Below the pieces are notes generated by a model. The model searched no databases. It saw only the letters and a program-made list of their open reading frames with translations, and was not told the DNA's origin. The position numbers and the translations under genes are program-made. A stretch of DNA of 64,000 nt from UBA6927 sp022447855 (GTDB taxonomy: Bacteria; Chloroflexota; Dehalococcoidia; Lucifugimonadales; UBA6927), in NCBI GenBank assembly GCA_022447855.1, contig JAKUTX010000006.1:1-64000 (forward strand), read 5' to 3'. Within the stretch, counting starts at the first letter, position 1; the number at the start of each line of letters is the position of its first letter. Of the stretch, positions 26,340 through 35,004 are shown piece after piece.

Positions 26340-28124
26340 ATGCCAGACAATGAAATAAAACAATCTTCTACTGACTTGGTTGGAGGTCTTCAACCATTAG
26401 CTATCCCTTCATCTATTACATTAGGCGATTTGGCTGAAGTAATGAATGTTAGCAACGTCGAGTTGATTAAAGAATTTATCCGCAGAGGATATATGCTTAC
26501 TGTTAATGAAGTCGTTGAATATGAAGTTGCAGCTAGTGTTACCCCATCGTTTGGATATCAAGCAATTGAAATCAAAGATGACAAACCCGCTTCTTTAGTA
26601 ATTAATAATGAAGATTCATCTCCTGAATTGTTAGAATCTAGACCACCTGTAGTCACTATCTTGGGACATGTTGATCATGGAAAAACTACATTATTGGACT
26701 CAATAAGGAAAGCGAATGTAGTTGATACAGAAGCTGGTGGAATTACTCAACATATAGCCGCTTACCAAATACAACACAATAATAATATAATTACTTTTCT
26801 AGACACACCTGGACACGAAGCCTTTACTGCGATGCGAATGCGTGGAGCACAGGTGACCGACGTTGCCGTATTAGTTGTAGCTGCAGACGATGGAATTATG
26901 CCTCAAACGATCGAAGCAATAAACCATGTTAAGGCAGCACAAGTCCCAATAATTGTCGCAATTAACAAAATTGATCGAGCTGATGCAAATATTGAGAAAG
27001 TTAGACAACAATTACTGGAACATGAATTGATAGTTGAAGATTTTGGAGGAGAAGTAGTTTCTGTTCCCGTTTCCGCAATCAACGGAGATGGTGTTCCAGA
27101 TCTATTGGAAAATATCTTACTAGTTGCTGAAATTAGTGAATTGAAAGCCAATCCAAAAGAACTTGCCAAAGGTGTAATTGTAGAATCACGTATAGATAAA
27201 AATCGTGGTGTAATAGCTACAGCGTTAGTTCAAACTGGCACATTAAAACCAACTCAAAGCATTATCGTTGGAGAAAACCGCGCAAGGGTAAGAGCAATGT
27301 TTGATGATAGAGGAAGTAGAATATCTTATGCAGAACCCTCACAACCAGTTGAAATCTTAGGCCTTTCAGATATGCCACAGGCCGGTGATCTTTTTTATTC
27401 AGTATCTGATGAGAAGACGGCTCGTAAGATTGTTGAAAAAATCCAACGTGAAAACCAATCAAAAGTGTCTTCAAATTTCAGACTACAAGATTTGCACGCA
27501 AGAATAGAATCCGGTGAAATTAAAGCCTTAAATATAATTATTAAAACCGATGTACAAGGAAGCATTGACGCGGTTGAAAATGCTCTTTCACAAATTAGTA
27601 CTGATCAAGAAATGATTAATGTAATACACTCATCTAGCGGAAGTATTACAGAAAATGATGTAATGTTAGCATTGGCCTCGGAAGCAATTATCTTAGGCTT
27701 TTGCACACGTGTTGAACCTGGCGCAAGAATTTTGGCTGACCAGGAGTCAATTCAAATTAATTTGTACTCAATTATTTACCAGTTAGTTGATGACATGAAA
27801 ACTTCCCTGAATTCTATTCGTGACCCAGAATACCAAGATATTATTGAAGGAAGAGCAACAATCCGTGCCGTATTTGGCCTCGGAAGATCAACTGTAATTG
27901 GTGGCTTTTATGTAAATGAAGGAAAAGTGTCACGAGGAACCACTGTAAAGATAATCAGGGATAATTCTGAAATTTTCGCAGGTATGATTTCTAGTTTGAA
28001 ACACTTTAATAATGACGTTTCTGACGTTTCGAATGGATTAGAAGGTGGAATAGTTTTGGACGGATTCAATTCATATCAAGAAGGTGATATTTTAGAATGC
28101 CATCGTGCTGAAAGACTCACATAA
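26340..28124 (+). CDS. infB: translation initiation factor IF-2 (short form)
   Basis: IF-2 places initiator tRNA on the ribosome. The protein has an IF2_N domain at about 25-65 and the GTPase domain with G1 GHVDHGKT at 109-116, switch II DTPGHEAF and NKID, then domains II to IV. At 594 residues it lacks the long N-terminal extension of E. coli IF-2, as in several streamlined or Gram-positive-like lineages. The ATG at 26340 is chosen over a TTG four codons earlier. ylxR, often found before infB, is absent. Confidence 0.96.
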   Translation: MPDNEIKQSSTDLVGGLQPLAIPSSITLGDLAEVMNVSNVELIKEFIRRGYMLTVNEVVEYEVAASVTPSFGYQAIEIKDDKPASLVINNEDSSPELLESRPPVVTILGHVDHGKTTLLDSIRKANVVDTEAGGITQHIAAYQIQHNNNIITFLDTPGHEAFTAMRMRGAQVTDVAVLVVAADDGIMPQTIEAINHVKAAQVPIIVAINKIDRADANIEKVRQQLLEHELIVEDFGGEVVSVPVSAINGDGVPDLLENILLVAEISELKANPKELAKGVIVESRIDKNRGVIATALVQTGTLKPTQSIIVGENRARVRAMFDDRGSRISYAEPSQPVEILGLSDMPQAGDLFYSVSDEKTARKIVEKIQRENQSKVSSNFRLQDLHARIESGEIKALNIIIKTDVQGSIDAVENALSQISTDQEMINVIHSSSGSITENDVMLALASEAIILGFCTRVEPGARILADQESIQINLYSIIYQLVDDMKTSLNSIRDPEYQDIIEGRATIRAVFGLGRSTVIGGFYVNEGKVSRGTTVKIIRDNSEIFAGMISSLKHFNNDVSDVSNGLEGGIVLDGFNSYQEGDILECHRAERLT

Positions 28125-28142
28125 ATTTAATTTGAGCGTCAC

Positions 28143-28514
28143 ATGCAACACAAATTAGTTCGCCTGAATGCATTATTAGCAAAAGAAATTTCAGTAGTCA
28201 TTAACAACAAAATTAATGACCCCAGATTATCAAACACTATTATAAGTGTGCACAAGGTCGAGACTACACCAAACCTTTCACAATCATTTGTATATGTTTC
28301 TATTATCAGTGATTCTCAGGACCATGGTTTAATATTAGAAATCTTGAATGATGCGGCAGGTTTTATACGTACAATACTTTCTAAATCTAAAGTAATATCA
28401 TCCTGCCCAACTATTTTGTTCCGGGAAGAGAAGGATATGGAAACCAATACGCGTTTATCAAATATTTTCGACTCTATAAAGAAGTCTCAAACCAATTCAA
28501 GTAATTCAAAATAA
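28143..28514 (+). CDS. rbfA: ribosome-binding factor A
   Basis: RbfA is a KH-fold protein needed for 16S rRNA 5' maturation and cold adaptation. The 123-residue protein shows RLNALLAKEISVVINNKINDPRL, the type of N-terminal helix seen in the family, and the FREEKDMETNTRLSNIFD end. It sits between infB and truB in the usual order and ends 1 base before truB. Confidence 0.9.
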   Translation: MQHKLVRLNALLAKEISVVINNKINDPRLSNTIISVHKVETTPNLSQSFVYVSIISDSQDHGLILEILNDAAGFIRTILSKSKVISSCPTILFREEKDMETNTRLSNIFDSIKKSQTNSSNSK

Positions 28515-28515
28515 T

Positions 28516-29442
28516 ATGATTTCGATCAATGGAATTCTTAATTTAGATAAACCGTATGGAATTACTTCTATGGAAGCTCTGAGAAGGTTAAAAAGAGTTA
28601 GTATTCAAAAAAAAATTGGACACACAGGCACTTTAGACCCTATAGCAACTGGAGTGATCCCAGTATGCTTTGGCAAAGCTACACGTTTAGTTGAAGACAT
28701 AATGAATAATGAAAAAGAGTACGTTGCGACAATACGTCTAGGATTAGCAACAGATACATATGACGCACTTGGTAAAACTGTTAAGGAAACCTCTCTCTCT
28801 AAAATTTCTTTTGAAAGAATTCAAGATGCCCTGTCAAACTTCCAAGGAGAGATATTGCAGATTCCTCCAATGTTTAGTGCTATAAAAATAAATGGAAATA
28901 GATTATATAATCTTGCTCGCTCTGGAGTAGAAGTACCTAGAGAGCCTCGTAAAGTAAATGTTTACGATATAGAACTCCTGGATTATTCATGCCCCATAGT
29001 CAAATTAAGAATTAAATGTGGAAAAGGATTCTATGTTAGATCTTTGGCAAATGATTTAGGCTCTATTCTTGGATGTGGCGCAATCATTCAAGCTCTCACC
29101 AGAACTAAATCAGGCCCTTTTGAGATAGAAAATGCTATAACACTGGATGAAGCCGAAGAAAATTTCGTTAATAAAGAATTTAACAATATGATTATACCTT
29201 TGGATGTAGCTGTTAATCACCTTCCCATTGTTAATGTCACACATGAAGAAGCTAATGATTTATCTAATGGCAAGAAAATATTTTCAACAGAAGATTCGTC
29301 TATATTTTCAGACTCAAATTCATTTTCTCGATACAGAGTCTATGACCCTAAAGGCTTGTTTGTAGGAATTGTACGGGGCGAGAAAAATTCTCTTACTTTT
29401 AAACCTGAAAAAATCTTCAACCTAAATCTTTCTTTAAATTAG
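28516..29442 (+). CDS. truB: tRNA pseudouridine(55) synthase
   Basis: TruB makes pseudouridine 55 in the T loop of tRNA. The catalytic aspartate is D41 in GHTGTLDPIATG; the NLDKPYGITS opening and GKGFYVRSLANDLG motif are also present. A C-terminal region of about 70 residues corresponds to the PUA-like part. The nrnA/DHH gene that often separates rbfA and truB is missing. Confidence 0.95.
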   Translation: MISINGILNLDKPYGITSMEALRRLKRVSIQKKIGHTGTLDPIATGVIPVCFGKATRLVEDIMNNEKEYVATIRLGLATDTYDALGKTVKETSLSKISFERIQDALSNFQGEILQIPPMFSAIKINGNRLYNLARSGVEVPREPRKVNVYDIELLDYSCPIVKLRIKCGKGFYVRSLANDLGSILGCGAIIQALTRTKSGPFEIENAITLDEAEENFVNKEFNNMIIPLDVAVNHLPIVNVTHEEANDLSNGKKIFSTEDSSIFSDSNSFSRYRVYDPKGLFVGIVRGEKNSLTFKPEKIFNLNLSLN

Positions 29443-29471
29443 CAAATGCCAAATTTTTGGGTCGTTTATGC

Positions 29472-29500
29472 TTGACGGAATAAACTATTACGAATAAAAT
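29472..29500 (+). promoter_or_regulatory. promoter of rplU-rpmA-rpmE
   Basis: TTGACG (29472-29477) and TAAAAT (29495-29500) are separated by exactly 17 bases. The predicted start near 29507 leaves a leader of about 13 bases before the rplU ATG with a GGGAG ribosome site. This is among the best sigma-70-type promoters in the window. Confidence 0.7.
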
Positions 29501-29519
29501 TTATCCTTGGGAGTTTTAA

Positions 29520-30182
29520 ATGAGTGATTATGCTGTAATAAAAACTGGTGGGAAACAGTATCTCGTACAACCTGGTGATATTATTCAAGTTGAACGTTTG
29601 CCTTATGACCAAGGAGAGTCAGTTAAATTAACTGATGTACTGTTATTATCATTAGCCGGTGAAATTAAAGTTGGTACACCTTTTTTGGAAGGAGTATCCG
29701 TTGATGCAGAAGTTTCAGAGAATTCCCGTAAAAAGAAAATAGTCGTTTTTAAGTATAAAAACAAAACCAGATACAGGCGAAAGCAAGGTCATAGACAACA
29801 GTATACTGAACTTAAAATTTCAGAACTGGGTACGAAGCCCGCTGCAAAAGCTAAACCTGCTGCAAAAGCTAAACCTGCTGCAAAAGCTAAACCTGCTGCA
29901 AAAGCTAAACCTGTAGTAGAAGATACTTCATTACAAGAAAACAATGTAAGTATCCTAGCCACGAATGTAGTAGAAATAGTATTATCTAGTCTTGAAGGAA
30001 CTCCTTCTGAGAAACGTTCTTCAACAAGACAGGCAAATCAAACTTTGCAAGATGCTGGGATTTCGGCAGATTCGCTCAAAAATCTTGTAGCTGGTATTCG
30101 TAAAGACTTAAATGCTTCCAATGCAGATTCAAAAGTAATTATAAATAATCTTAGTGTAAAGATTACAGAATTGTTGAACTAG
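29520..30182 (+). CDS. rplU: ribosomal protein bL21 with C-terminal extension
   Basis: Residues 1-103 are a complete L21, with YAVIKTGGKQYLVQPGD at the start and KYKNKTRYRRKQGHRQQYTELKI binding 23S rRNA. From 108 to 131 there are four identical six-residue repeats of alternating Ala, Lys and Pro, then about 85 residues with no recognised domain, predicted helical from sequence, including TRQANQTLQDAGISADSLKN. The total of 220 residues is double the usual length. It is followed by rpmA after 9 bases. Confidence 0.93.
   Translation: MSDYAVIKTGGKQYLVQPGDIIQVERLPYDQGESVKLTDVLLLSLAGEIKVGTPFLEGVSVDAEVSENSRKKKIVVFKYKNKTRYRRKQGHRQQYTELKISELGTKPAAKAKPAAKAKPAAKAKPAAKAKPVVEDTSLQENNVSILATNVVEIVLSSLEGTPSEKRSSTRQANQTLQDAGISADSLKNLVAGIRKDLNASNADSKVIINNLSVKITELLN
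29841..29912 (+). repeat. four exact 18-bp tandem repeats inside rplU
   Basis: The unit GCTGCAAAAGCTAAACCT occurs four times without a mismatch (29841, 29859, 29877, 29895). Identity at wobble positions shows recent copy-number change, so repeat number probably varies between strains. It encodes the linker between L21 and its extension. Confidence 0.95.
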
Positions 30183-30191
30183 GAGTTAGAG

Positions 30192-30458
30192 ATGGCACAT
30201 AAAAAAGGTGGTGGCAGTACTAGTAATGGTAGAGACAGTAAATCTAAGAGATTAGGAGTCAAGGCTTTTGATACTCAGTGGGTCTCTGCAGGGTCTATAA
30301 TTATGCGACAAAGAGGAACTAAGATTAATCCTGGTTTTAATGTAGGGCTTGGTAGAGATCACACATTGTATTCTAAAGTTGATGGTTTTGTTAAATTTGA
30401 GCATGAAACTCGCGACAAAAAAAGAGCTAGTGTTTATCCTGAAATGTTGGACGCGTGA
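30192..30458 (+). CDS. rpmA: ribosomal protein bL27
   Basis: The 88-residue protein begins MAHKKGGGSTSNGRDS, whose tail reaches the peptidyl transferase centre, and has GTKINPGFNVGLGRDHTLYS. There is no cleavable N-terminal extension of the Firmicutes type. It is cotranscribed with rplU. Confidence 0.97.
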   Translation: MAHKKGGGSTSNGRDSKSKRLGVKAFDTQWVSAGSIIMRQRGTKINPGFNVGLGRDHTLYSKVDGFVKFEHETRDKKRASVYPEMLDA

Positions 30459-30460
30459 TC

Positions 30461-30667
30461 ATGAAAGCAAATGATTTACACCCAAACTACTTTCCTGATG
30501 TCAAAGTCACTTGTTCTTGTGGAGCAGAGTACACTACTGGTTCTACAAAGGAAGATTTGAAAGTAGAAATATGCAAAGAATGTCATCCCTTTTTCACAGG
30601 TGAACAGCGTATCGTTGACACCGAGGGTAGAGTTGAACGACTTAAGAGACGATACAATCTTTCATAA
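30461..30667 (+). CDS. rpmE: ribosomal protein bL31 (zinc form)
   Basis: The 68-residue protein has the zinc-binding cysteines in VTCSCGAEY and ICKECHPFFTG and the conserved DTEGRVERLKRRY end. The ATG at 30461 gives the normal MKANDLHPNY start; a GTG two codons earlier overlaps the rpmA stop. The zinc-containing form is usually expressed when zinc is sufficient. Confidence 0.94.
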   Translation: MKANDLHPNYFPDVKVTCSCGAEYTTGSTKEDLKVEICKECHPFFTGEQRIVDTEGRVERLKRRYNLS

Positions 30668-30694
30668 CTTTAATAACTACTGTGTTTAAAATCC

Positions 30695-31582
30695 TTGGGT
30701 AGCCAACATACATATGGTGGCCAAGCTATCGTCGAAGGGGTGATGATACGCGGTCGAACAAATGTAAGTGTTGCAGTAAGACGTACAGATGGGTCAATAG
30801 TTTCCCGAACTGATCGTATAAATCCTTTTTGGACTGGCCCATTCAGATCATTCCCTTTAATAAGGGGAATTTTGGCATTAACGGAAACGTTTTATTTTGG
30901 AATGCGTTCACTGATATTTTCCGCCAATATAGCTGCCGAATCTGAAAATGAAGAAATCGGAAAATTTTCTATTCTGGCTATGCTAACTACAGCTTCAATC
31001 TTTGCAATTGTAGTTTTTTTGTTAATTCCTCTTTATCTCGGTGATCTAATTGGAAATCATTTTTCCTCGGATTTAATAGCCAATGTAATTGAAGGGTTAT
31101 TACGATTAATTATTTTCTTACTATATGTATTTTTAATCGGATTGATGTCTGATGTTAAACGAGTCTTTATGTATCATGGTGCCGAACATATGACAGTTCA
31201 TGCAATGGAAAACGAAGATGCTTTGACTACTGAAAATATCCGAGCCTATCCAACTGCTCATCCAAGATGTGGAACAGCCTTTTTATTGACAGTAATGGTT
31301 ATAGCTATCATTTTGTTTATTTTTATCCCTAGAGAACCTATTTGGTGGCTTGTTTCGTCAAGGATAATTTTATTGCCACTAATTGCATCTTTGAGTTATG
31401 AATTTATTAGATTTACAGGATTTCATTCTTCTAATACGTTTGTAAAACTATTCTCATTACCTAACCTAGCATTACAATCACTAACTACTCGAATCCCAGA
31501 TGATTCACAAATTGAAGTCGCAGTAAAAGCCATGAATACTGCAAAAAAAGCTGATGATGAAAATGAGAGTTTAAAAAATTAG
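30695..31582 (+). CDS. DUF1385 family membrane protein (YqhQ-like)
   Basis: The 295-residue protein has the family signature YGGQAIVEGVMIRG near the start, YHGAEHMTVHAMEN in the middle and AHPRCGTAFLL near 190. About four to five membrane helices are visible (about 95-125, 130-155, 195-215, 220-240). Function is unknown. It uses a TTG start. DUF1385 genes commonly follow rpmE and precede prfA in Firmicutes and Chloroflexota; prfA is not here. Confidence 0.88.
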   Translation: MGSQHTYGGQAIVEGVMIRGRTNVSVAVRRTDGSIVSRTDRINPFWTGPFRSFPLIRGILALTETFYFGMRSLIFSANIAAESENEEIGKFSILAMLTTASIFAIVVFLLIPLYLGDLIGNHFSSDLIANVIEGLLRLIIFLLYVFLIGLMSDVKRVFMYHGAEHMTVHAMENEDALTTENIRAYPTAHPRCGTAFLLTVMVIAIILFIFIPREPIWWLVSSRIILLPLIASLSYEFIRFTGFHSSNTFVKLFSLPNLALQSLTTRIPDDSQIEVAVKAMNTAKKADDENESLKN

Positions 31583-31597
31583 AGAGTGAAACAAATC

Positions 31598-32218
31598 TTA
31601 AGACTCTTTAGGTCTAAGGTGCTCCCAGACTAAACTTGGCTCAATATCAGATTTAATTAAGAGTAATAGCAAGTGATACATCAAATCTGAAGCTTCTGAT
31701 ATTGTTTCATCTTTATTATTTTGAACAGAGGCTATTGCTAATTCACCAGCTTCTTCAACAATTTTCTGAGCAGTTCTACCAATATTTTTTCGAAGCATAT
31801 CAGCAGTGTAACTATCTGATGGCATATCTTTTTTTCTTTGTTTAATTAATGTTTCTAACTCATTAACTCCATTTATTGGATTAGATTTATTCGATGCATT
31901 TATTGGAAGTTGAATAGGAGTCTCGAAGCATATATCTTTTCCCGTGTGGCAAGATGGTCCAGTAGGATTTACTTTTGCGAAAAGAGCATCACCATCACAA
32001 TCAGCAATTATCGAAACTAGATTCATATAATTTCCACTTGTAGCTCCTTTATGCCACAATTCCGAACGACTTCTACTATAAAACCAAATTTGTCTATCTT
32101 GAAGAGTTTTCTCAATAGACTTTTTATTCATATATCCTAGCATTATCACTTCATTATTTATCGCATTTTGTATGATTACAGGGATTAATCCTTTATCATC
32201 GAATTTCAAATCTACCAT
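31598..32218 (-). CDS. hisI: bifunctional phosphoribosyl-AMP cyclohydrolase / phosphoribosyl-ATP pyrophosphatase
   Basis: HisI (residues 1-110) has the zinc and substrate motifs WFYSRSRSELWHKGATSG, DCDGDALF and GPSCHTG; HisE (about 118-206) has AQKIVEEAGELAIA and ASDLMYHLLLLL. They carry out steps 2 and 3 of histidine synthesis. The ATG at 32218 starts 1 base after the hisF stop; a GTG three codons upstream overlaps hisF. It is the last gene of the his run. Confidence 0.94.
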   Translation of the reverse strand: MVDLKFDDKGLIPVIIQNAINNEVIMLGYMNKKSIEKTLQDRQIWFYSRSRSELWHKGATSGNYMNLVSIIADCDGDALFAKVNPTGPSCHTGKDICFETPIQLPINASNKSNPINGVNELETLIKQRKKDMPSDSYTADMLRKNIGRTAQKIVEEAGELAIASVQNNKDETISEASDLMYHLLLLLIKSDIEPSLVWEHLRPKES

Positions 32219-32219
32219 T

Positions 32220-33068
32220 TTATTCACTTTCTTCCATTTGTTCCAATGGTCTTATCGGGATTCCAAGCTCACTAAGAAATTGTTTCGCTCCTGAAATTGA
32301 ATGAGTCTTACTATGAAATATACTAGCTGCAAGTACTGCATCCGCCAAGCCAGACTTAAAAGCATCGAAGAGATGTTGATATTCACCAGCACCTCCACTA
32401 GCTATCACTGGAATTTGCACGCTACTAGATATTTCAAATAGTTGCTGAATATCATAACCAGATTTATGTCCATCTTGGTCCATACTAGTCACTAATAGCT
32501 CACCAGCACCTAATTTCGACATTAATTTGGCCCATTTGACTGCATCTATACCTGTTGGGTTTCTTCCTCCGTGCGTGAAAACTTCCCATTTAGAATTTTC
32601 ATCAAGTGATACTTGTGAAAATTTAGTGGAGGTCTGAATAGAAGATTGAAATTTTGAGTCACATTTCACAGCCTTTGCATCAATGGCTACCACAATACAT
32701 TGACTACCAAAGTAATTCGATGACTCACTAATTAAATTAGGGTTCTGAATAGCAGAGGTATTAATTGAAACCTTGTCAGCACCTGCGTGAAGTAACATTC
32801 TAACATCTTGCAAGGTTCTCACACCTCCACCTACAGTTAATGGAATAAATACTTTTTCTGATACAGATTTTACAACATCAAGTATGATTTCTCTGTTTCC
32901 TGAACTTGCAGTTATATCAAGGAAGACTAATTCATCTGCACCTGCTCGATTGTAATATTCTGCAAGTTCAGTAGGGTCACCAGCATCATATAAATTTACG
33001 AAGCTAACACCCTTTACTACCCTTCCCATATTGATATCTAGACAAGGAATAATCCTTTTGGTTAACAT
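32220..33068 (-). CDS. hisF: imidazole glycerol phosphate synthase, cyclase subunit
   Basis: The TIM-barrel cyclase has the catalytic aspartates in IPCLDINMGRVVKG and LVTSMDQDGHKSGYD and phosphate loops GGGVRT and ASGGAGEYQH. It pairs with HisH. At 282 residues it is about 25-30 longer than usual, because of an insertion after VVAIDAK (about residues 134-158) in the barrel side that normally reads straight into the FTHGG loop. The ATG at 33068 has AGGAAA upstream. Confidence 0.95.
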   Translation of the reverse strand: MLTKRIIPCLDINMGRVVKGVSFVNLYDAGDPTELAEYYNRAGADELVFLDITASSGNREIILDVVKSVSEKVFIPLTVGGGVRTLQDVRMLLHAGADKVSINTSAIQNPNLISESSNYFGSQCIVVAIDAKAVKCDSKFQSSIQTSTKFSQVSLDENSKWEVFTHGGRNPTGIDAVKWAKLMSKLGAGELLVTSMDQDGHKSGYDIQQLFEISSSVQIPVIASGGAGEYQHLFDAFKSGLADAVLAASIFHSKTHSISGAKQFLSELGIPIRPLEQMEESE

Positions 33069-33069
33069 T

Positions 33070-33645
33070 TTATTTCCTGGCAATAATCATATATTGGCAA
33101 GAGCTTAAATTGTGTTTACTTACAAATCTAAAATTTGAATTTATAATCAAATTTTTCATCTGTTCATCGTTAATTCTTTGATTTGCAGGAGGGCCACTAA
33201 CAGATTCTTCTTGCCATTCAATAATTGATAACCAGCCTCCTGGTTTAACAGATCGATATATTTCGTCAAACATTTTTGATTGATTCTTAGTGCGGCTGAA
33301 TAGACAAGCAGCAAACACCCCGTCTAAAGAAGCAGTATCTAAGGGCAATCCACCTCCTGCTTTGTAAGAGTGGGTAAAAACATTTGATACACCTATTTCT
33401 TGAATCTGTGATTCCACACTTTTAAGAAAAGTTTTTCTAGTATCCAAAACATGTACTTTTCCATCAAAAAGATATTTTGCAAGAGCTACTGAAAGAAGCC
33501 CATTACCAGCTCCTACATCTGCTATTTCTTGATATGGATGTAAAGGAACCATTGATATTATCTGAAATGTGTCTAGATTTTCGTACCTTACGTCTTTCAG
33601 TCGGTTAGCTTTCATAAATTGGTTGGTTGAATTATTTGTGGTCAT
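33070..33645 (-). CDS. class I SAM-dependent methyltransferase in the his operon
   Basis: The 191-residue protein has SAM motif I IADVGAGNGLLSVALAK, an acidic loop VHVLDTRK and VKPGGWLSIIEW, so it is a UbiE/Methyltransf_11-type enzyme. The substrate is unknown. It lies 1 base before hisF and 16 after hisA, so it is clearly in the his transcription unit, but no step in histidine synthesis needs a methyltransferase. Confidence 0.85.
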   Translation of the reverse strand: MTTNNSTNQFMKANRLKDVRYENLDTFQIISMVPLHPYQEIADVGAGNGLLSVALAKYLFDGKVHVLDTRKTFLKSVESQIQEIGVSNVFTHSYKAGGGLPLDTASLDGVFAACLFSRTKNQSKMFDEIYRSVKPGGWLSIIEWQEESVSGPPANQRINDEQMKNLIINSNFRFVSKHNLSSCQYMIIARK

Positions 33646-33661
33646 ATATCCCTCTTGTAAA

Positions 33662-34384
33662 TTAGTTTTTTTCGAATCTACAAATAGCCTCTTTTAGATC
33701 AATTTTTCCCTCATAAATTGCAGTGCCTATAATTACTGATTCTGCACCGATTGTTTCTAACTCTTCTAAATGTTCTAATTTAGATACTCCTCCTGCTGCC
33801 AATATAGGTAGCTGAGTAAAGTCTACTATTTTCTCAATTTCAGAATAATTCGGTGAAGTTAGAGTTCCATCTCTTTCTATATCAGTATACATAAATCTTT
33901 TCACACCAAGTCTGATTAGTTTCGTGGCCAAATCAATTGCAGAAATACTTGATTCTTGAGTCCATCCATTTTTGGCAATGACACCATTCTTGGCATCTAA
34001 ACTCACTACAACAGCATCCGGCCCAAATCGATGACATGCTTCCTCAACAAAGTAGTGATCCTCTACAGCAGCAGTTCCAAGAATAATTCTGCTTACTCCT
34101 GAATTGACTATCTTTTGAGCACTATTAATGTCTCTGATACCTCCTCCAAATTCAATAGAAACATTTGTTTCTAGAAGAATCTCTTTGACAGTTTGAATAT
34201 TATCTAGATTTCCTGATTTAGCACCATCTAAATCAACTACATGTAACCATTTTGCTCCAAGAGATACCCATTCTTGAGCAATTTCTTTTGGAGAATCTGA
34301 ATAGATGGTTTCACGATTGTAATCCCCTTGAAAAAGTCTTACACACTTAGAATTTTTGATATCTATGGCTGGGATAATATTCAT
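33662..34384 (-). CDS. hisA: ProFAR isomerase
   Basis: The 240-residue TIM-barrel isomerase begins NIIPAIDIKNSKCVRLFQGDY with the catalytic aspartate, and has FGGGIRD, YTDIERDGTL and AAGGVSKLEHL. It isomerises ProFAR to PRFAR. Its start overlaps the hisH stop by 4 bases. The TrpF function is provided separately at 45.8 kb, so HisA need not be bifunctional. Confidence 0.96.
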   Translation of the reverse strand: MNIIPAIDIKNSKCVRLFQGDYNRETIYSDSPKEIAQEWVSLGAKWLHVVDLDGAKSGNLDNIQTVKEILLETNVSIEFGGGIRDINSAQKIVNSGVSRIILGTAAVEDHYFVEEACHRFGPDAVVVSLDAKNGVIAKNGWTQESSISAIDLATKLIRLGVKRFMYTDIERDGTLTSPNYSEIEKIVDFTQLPILAAGGVSKLEHLEELETIGAESVIIGTAIYEGKIDLKEAICRFEKN

Positions 34385-35004
34385 TTTCGTAATGACCTAA
34401 TTAAATTAATAAAATTTTTGTATACTTTCAATCCGGCAGTACCACTTTTCTCTGGATGAAATTGTACTGCATTTGCATAGCCCCAATTAACGGCACTGGT
34501 AAATTTTTGGCCATAAATTGTTTGGCCTGTAACTATTGAATCATCTAATGGATCCGCGAAATAAGTATGGACAAAATAGAAATAAGACAAATCATCTATT
34601 CCGTTCCAGATTTCTGATGTTCTGACGAATTTTACATCATTCCAACCAATGTGTGGTAATTTTTGACCACTAGGAAGACGGCGTACAACTCCCTTAAACA
34701 CGCCCAAACAATCTTCATTACCTTCCTCAGAAGACTGAAACAATAATTGTAACCCCAAACATATTCCTAAATAAGGATTTTGACCTTGTTGGATGTAATC
34801 TTTGAGTGGATTAATCAACTTTAAATCTTTCAATTTTTGAATTGAAGAATCACATGCTCCTTGTCCCGGCAAAATTACTCCATCACAATTAAATATAACT
34901 TCAGGATCATTTGAAACTATGGCGGTACAATCAAAAGTTTCTAGTGCTTTTTGTACACTTCTTATATTCCCCGCTTGATAGTCAATAATAGCAATATTAA
35001 TCAT
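34381..35004 (-). CDS. hisH: imidazole glycerol phosphate synthase, glutamine amidotransferase subunit
   Basis: This class I amidotransferase supplies ammonia to HisF. The nucleophile is the cysteine in YLGICLGLQLLF (residue 82) and the His-Glu pair is in VQFHPEKSG. I use the ATG at 35004 (207 residues) because HisH proteins start close to the IAIIDYQAGN strand; an ATG three codons upstream is possible. Either way it overlaps the PduO gene. Confidence 0.94.
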   Translation of the reverse strand: MINIAIIDYQAGNIRSVQKALETFDCTAIVSNDPEVIFNCDGVILPGQGACDSSIQKLKDLKLINPLKDYIQQGQNPYLGICLGLQLLFQSSEEGNEDCLGVFKGVVRRLPSGQKLPHIGWNDVKFVRTSEIWNGIDDLSYFYFVHTYFADPLDDSIVTGQTIYGQKFTSAVNWGYANAVQFHPEKSGTAGLKVYKNFINLIRSLRK

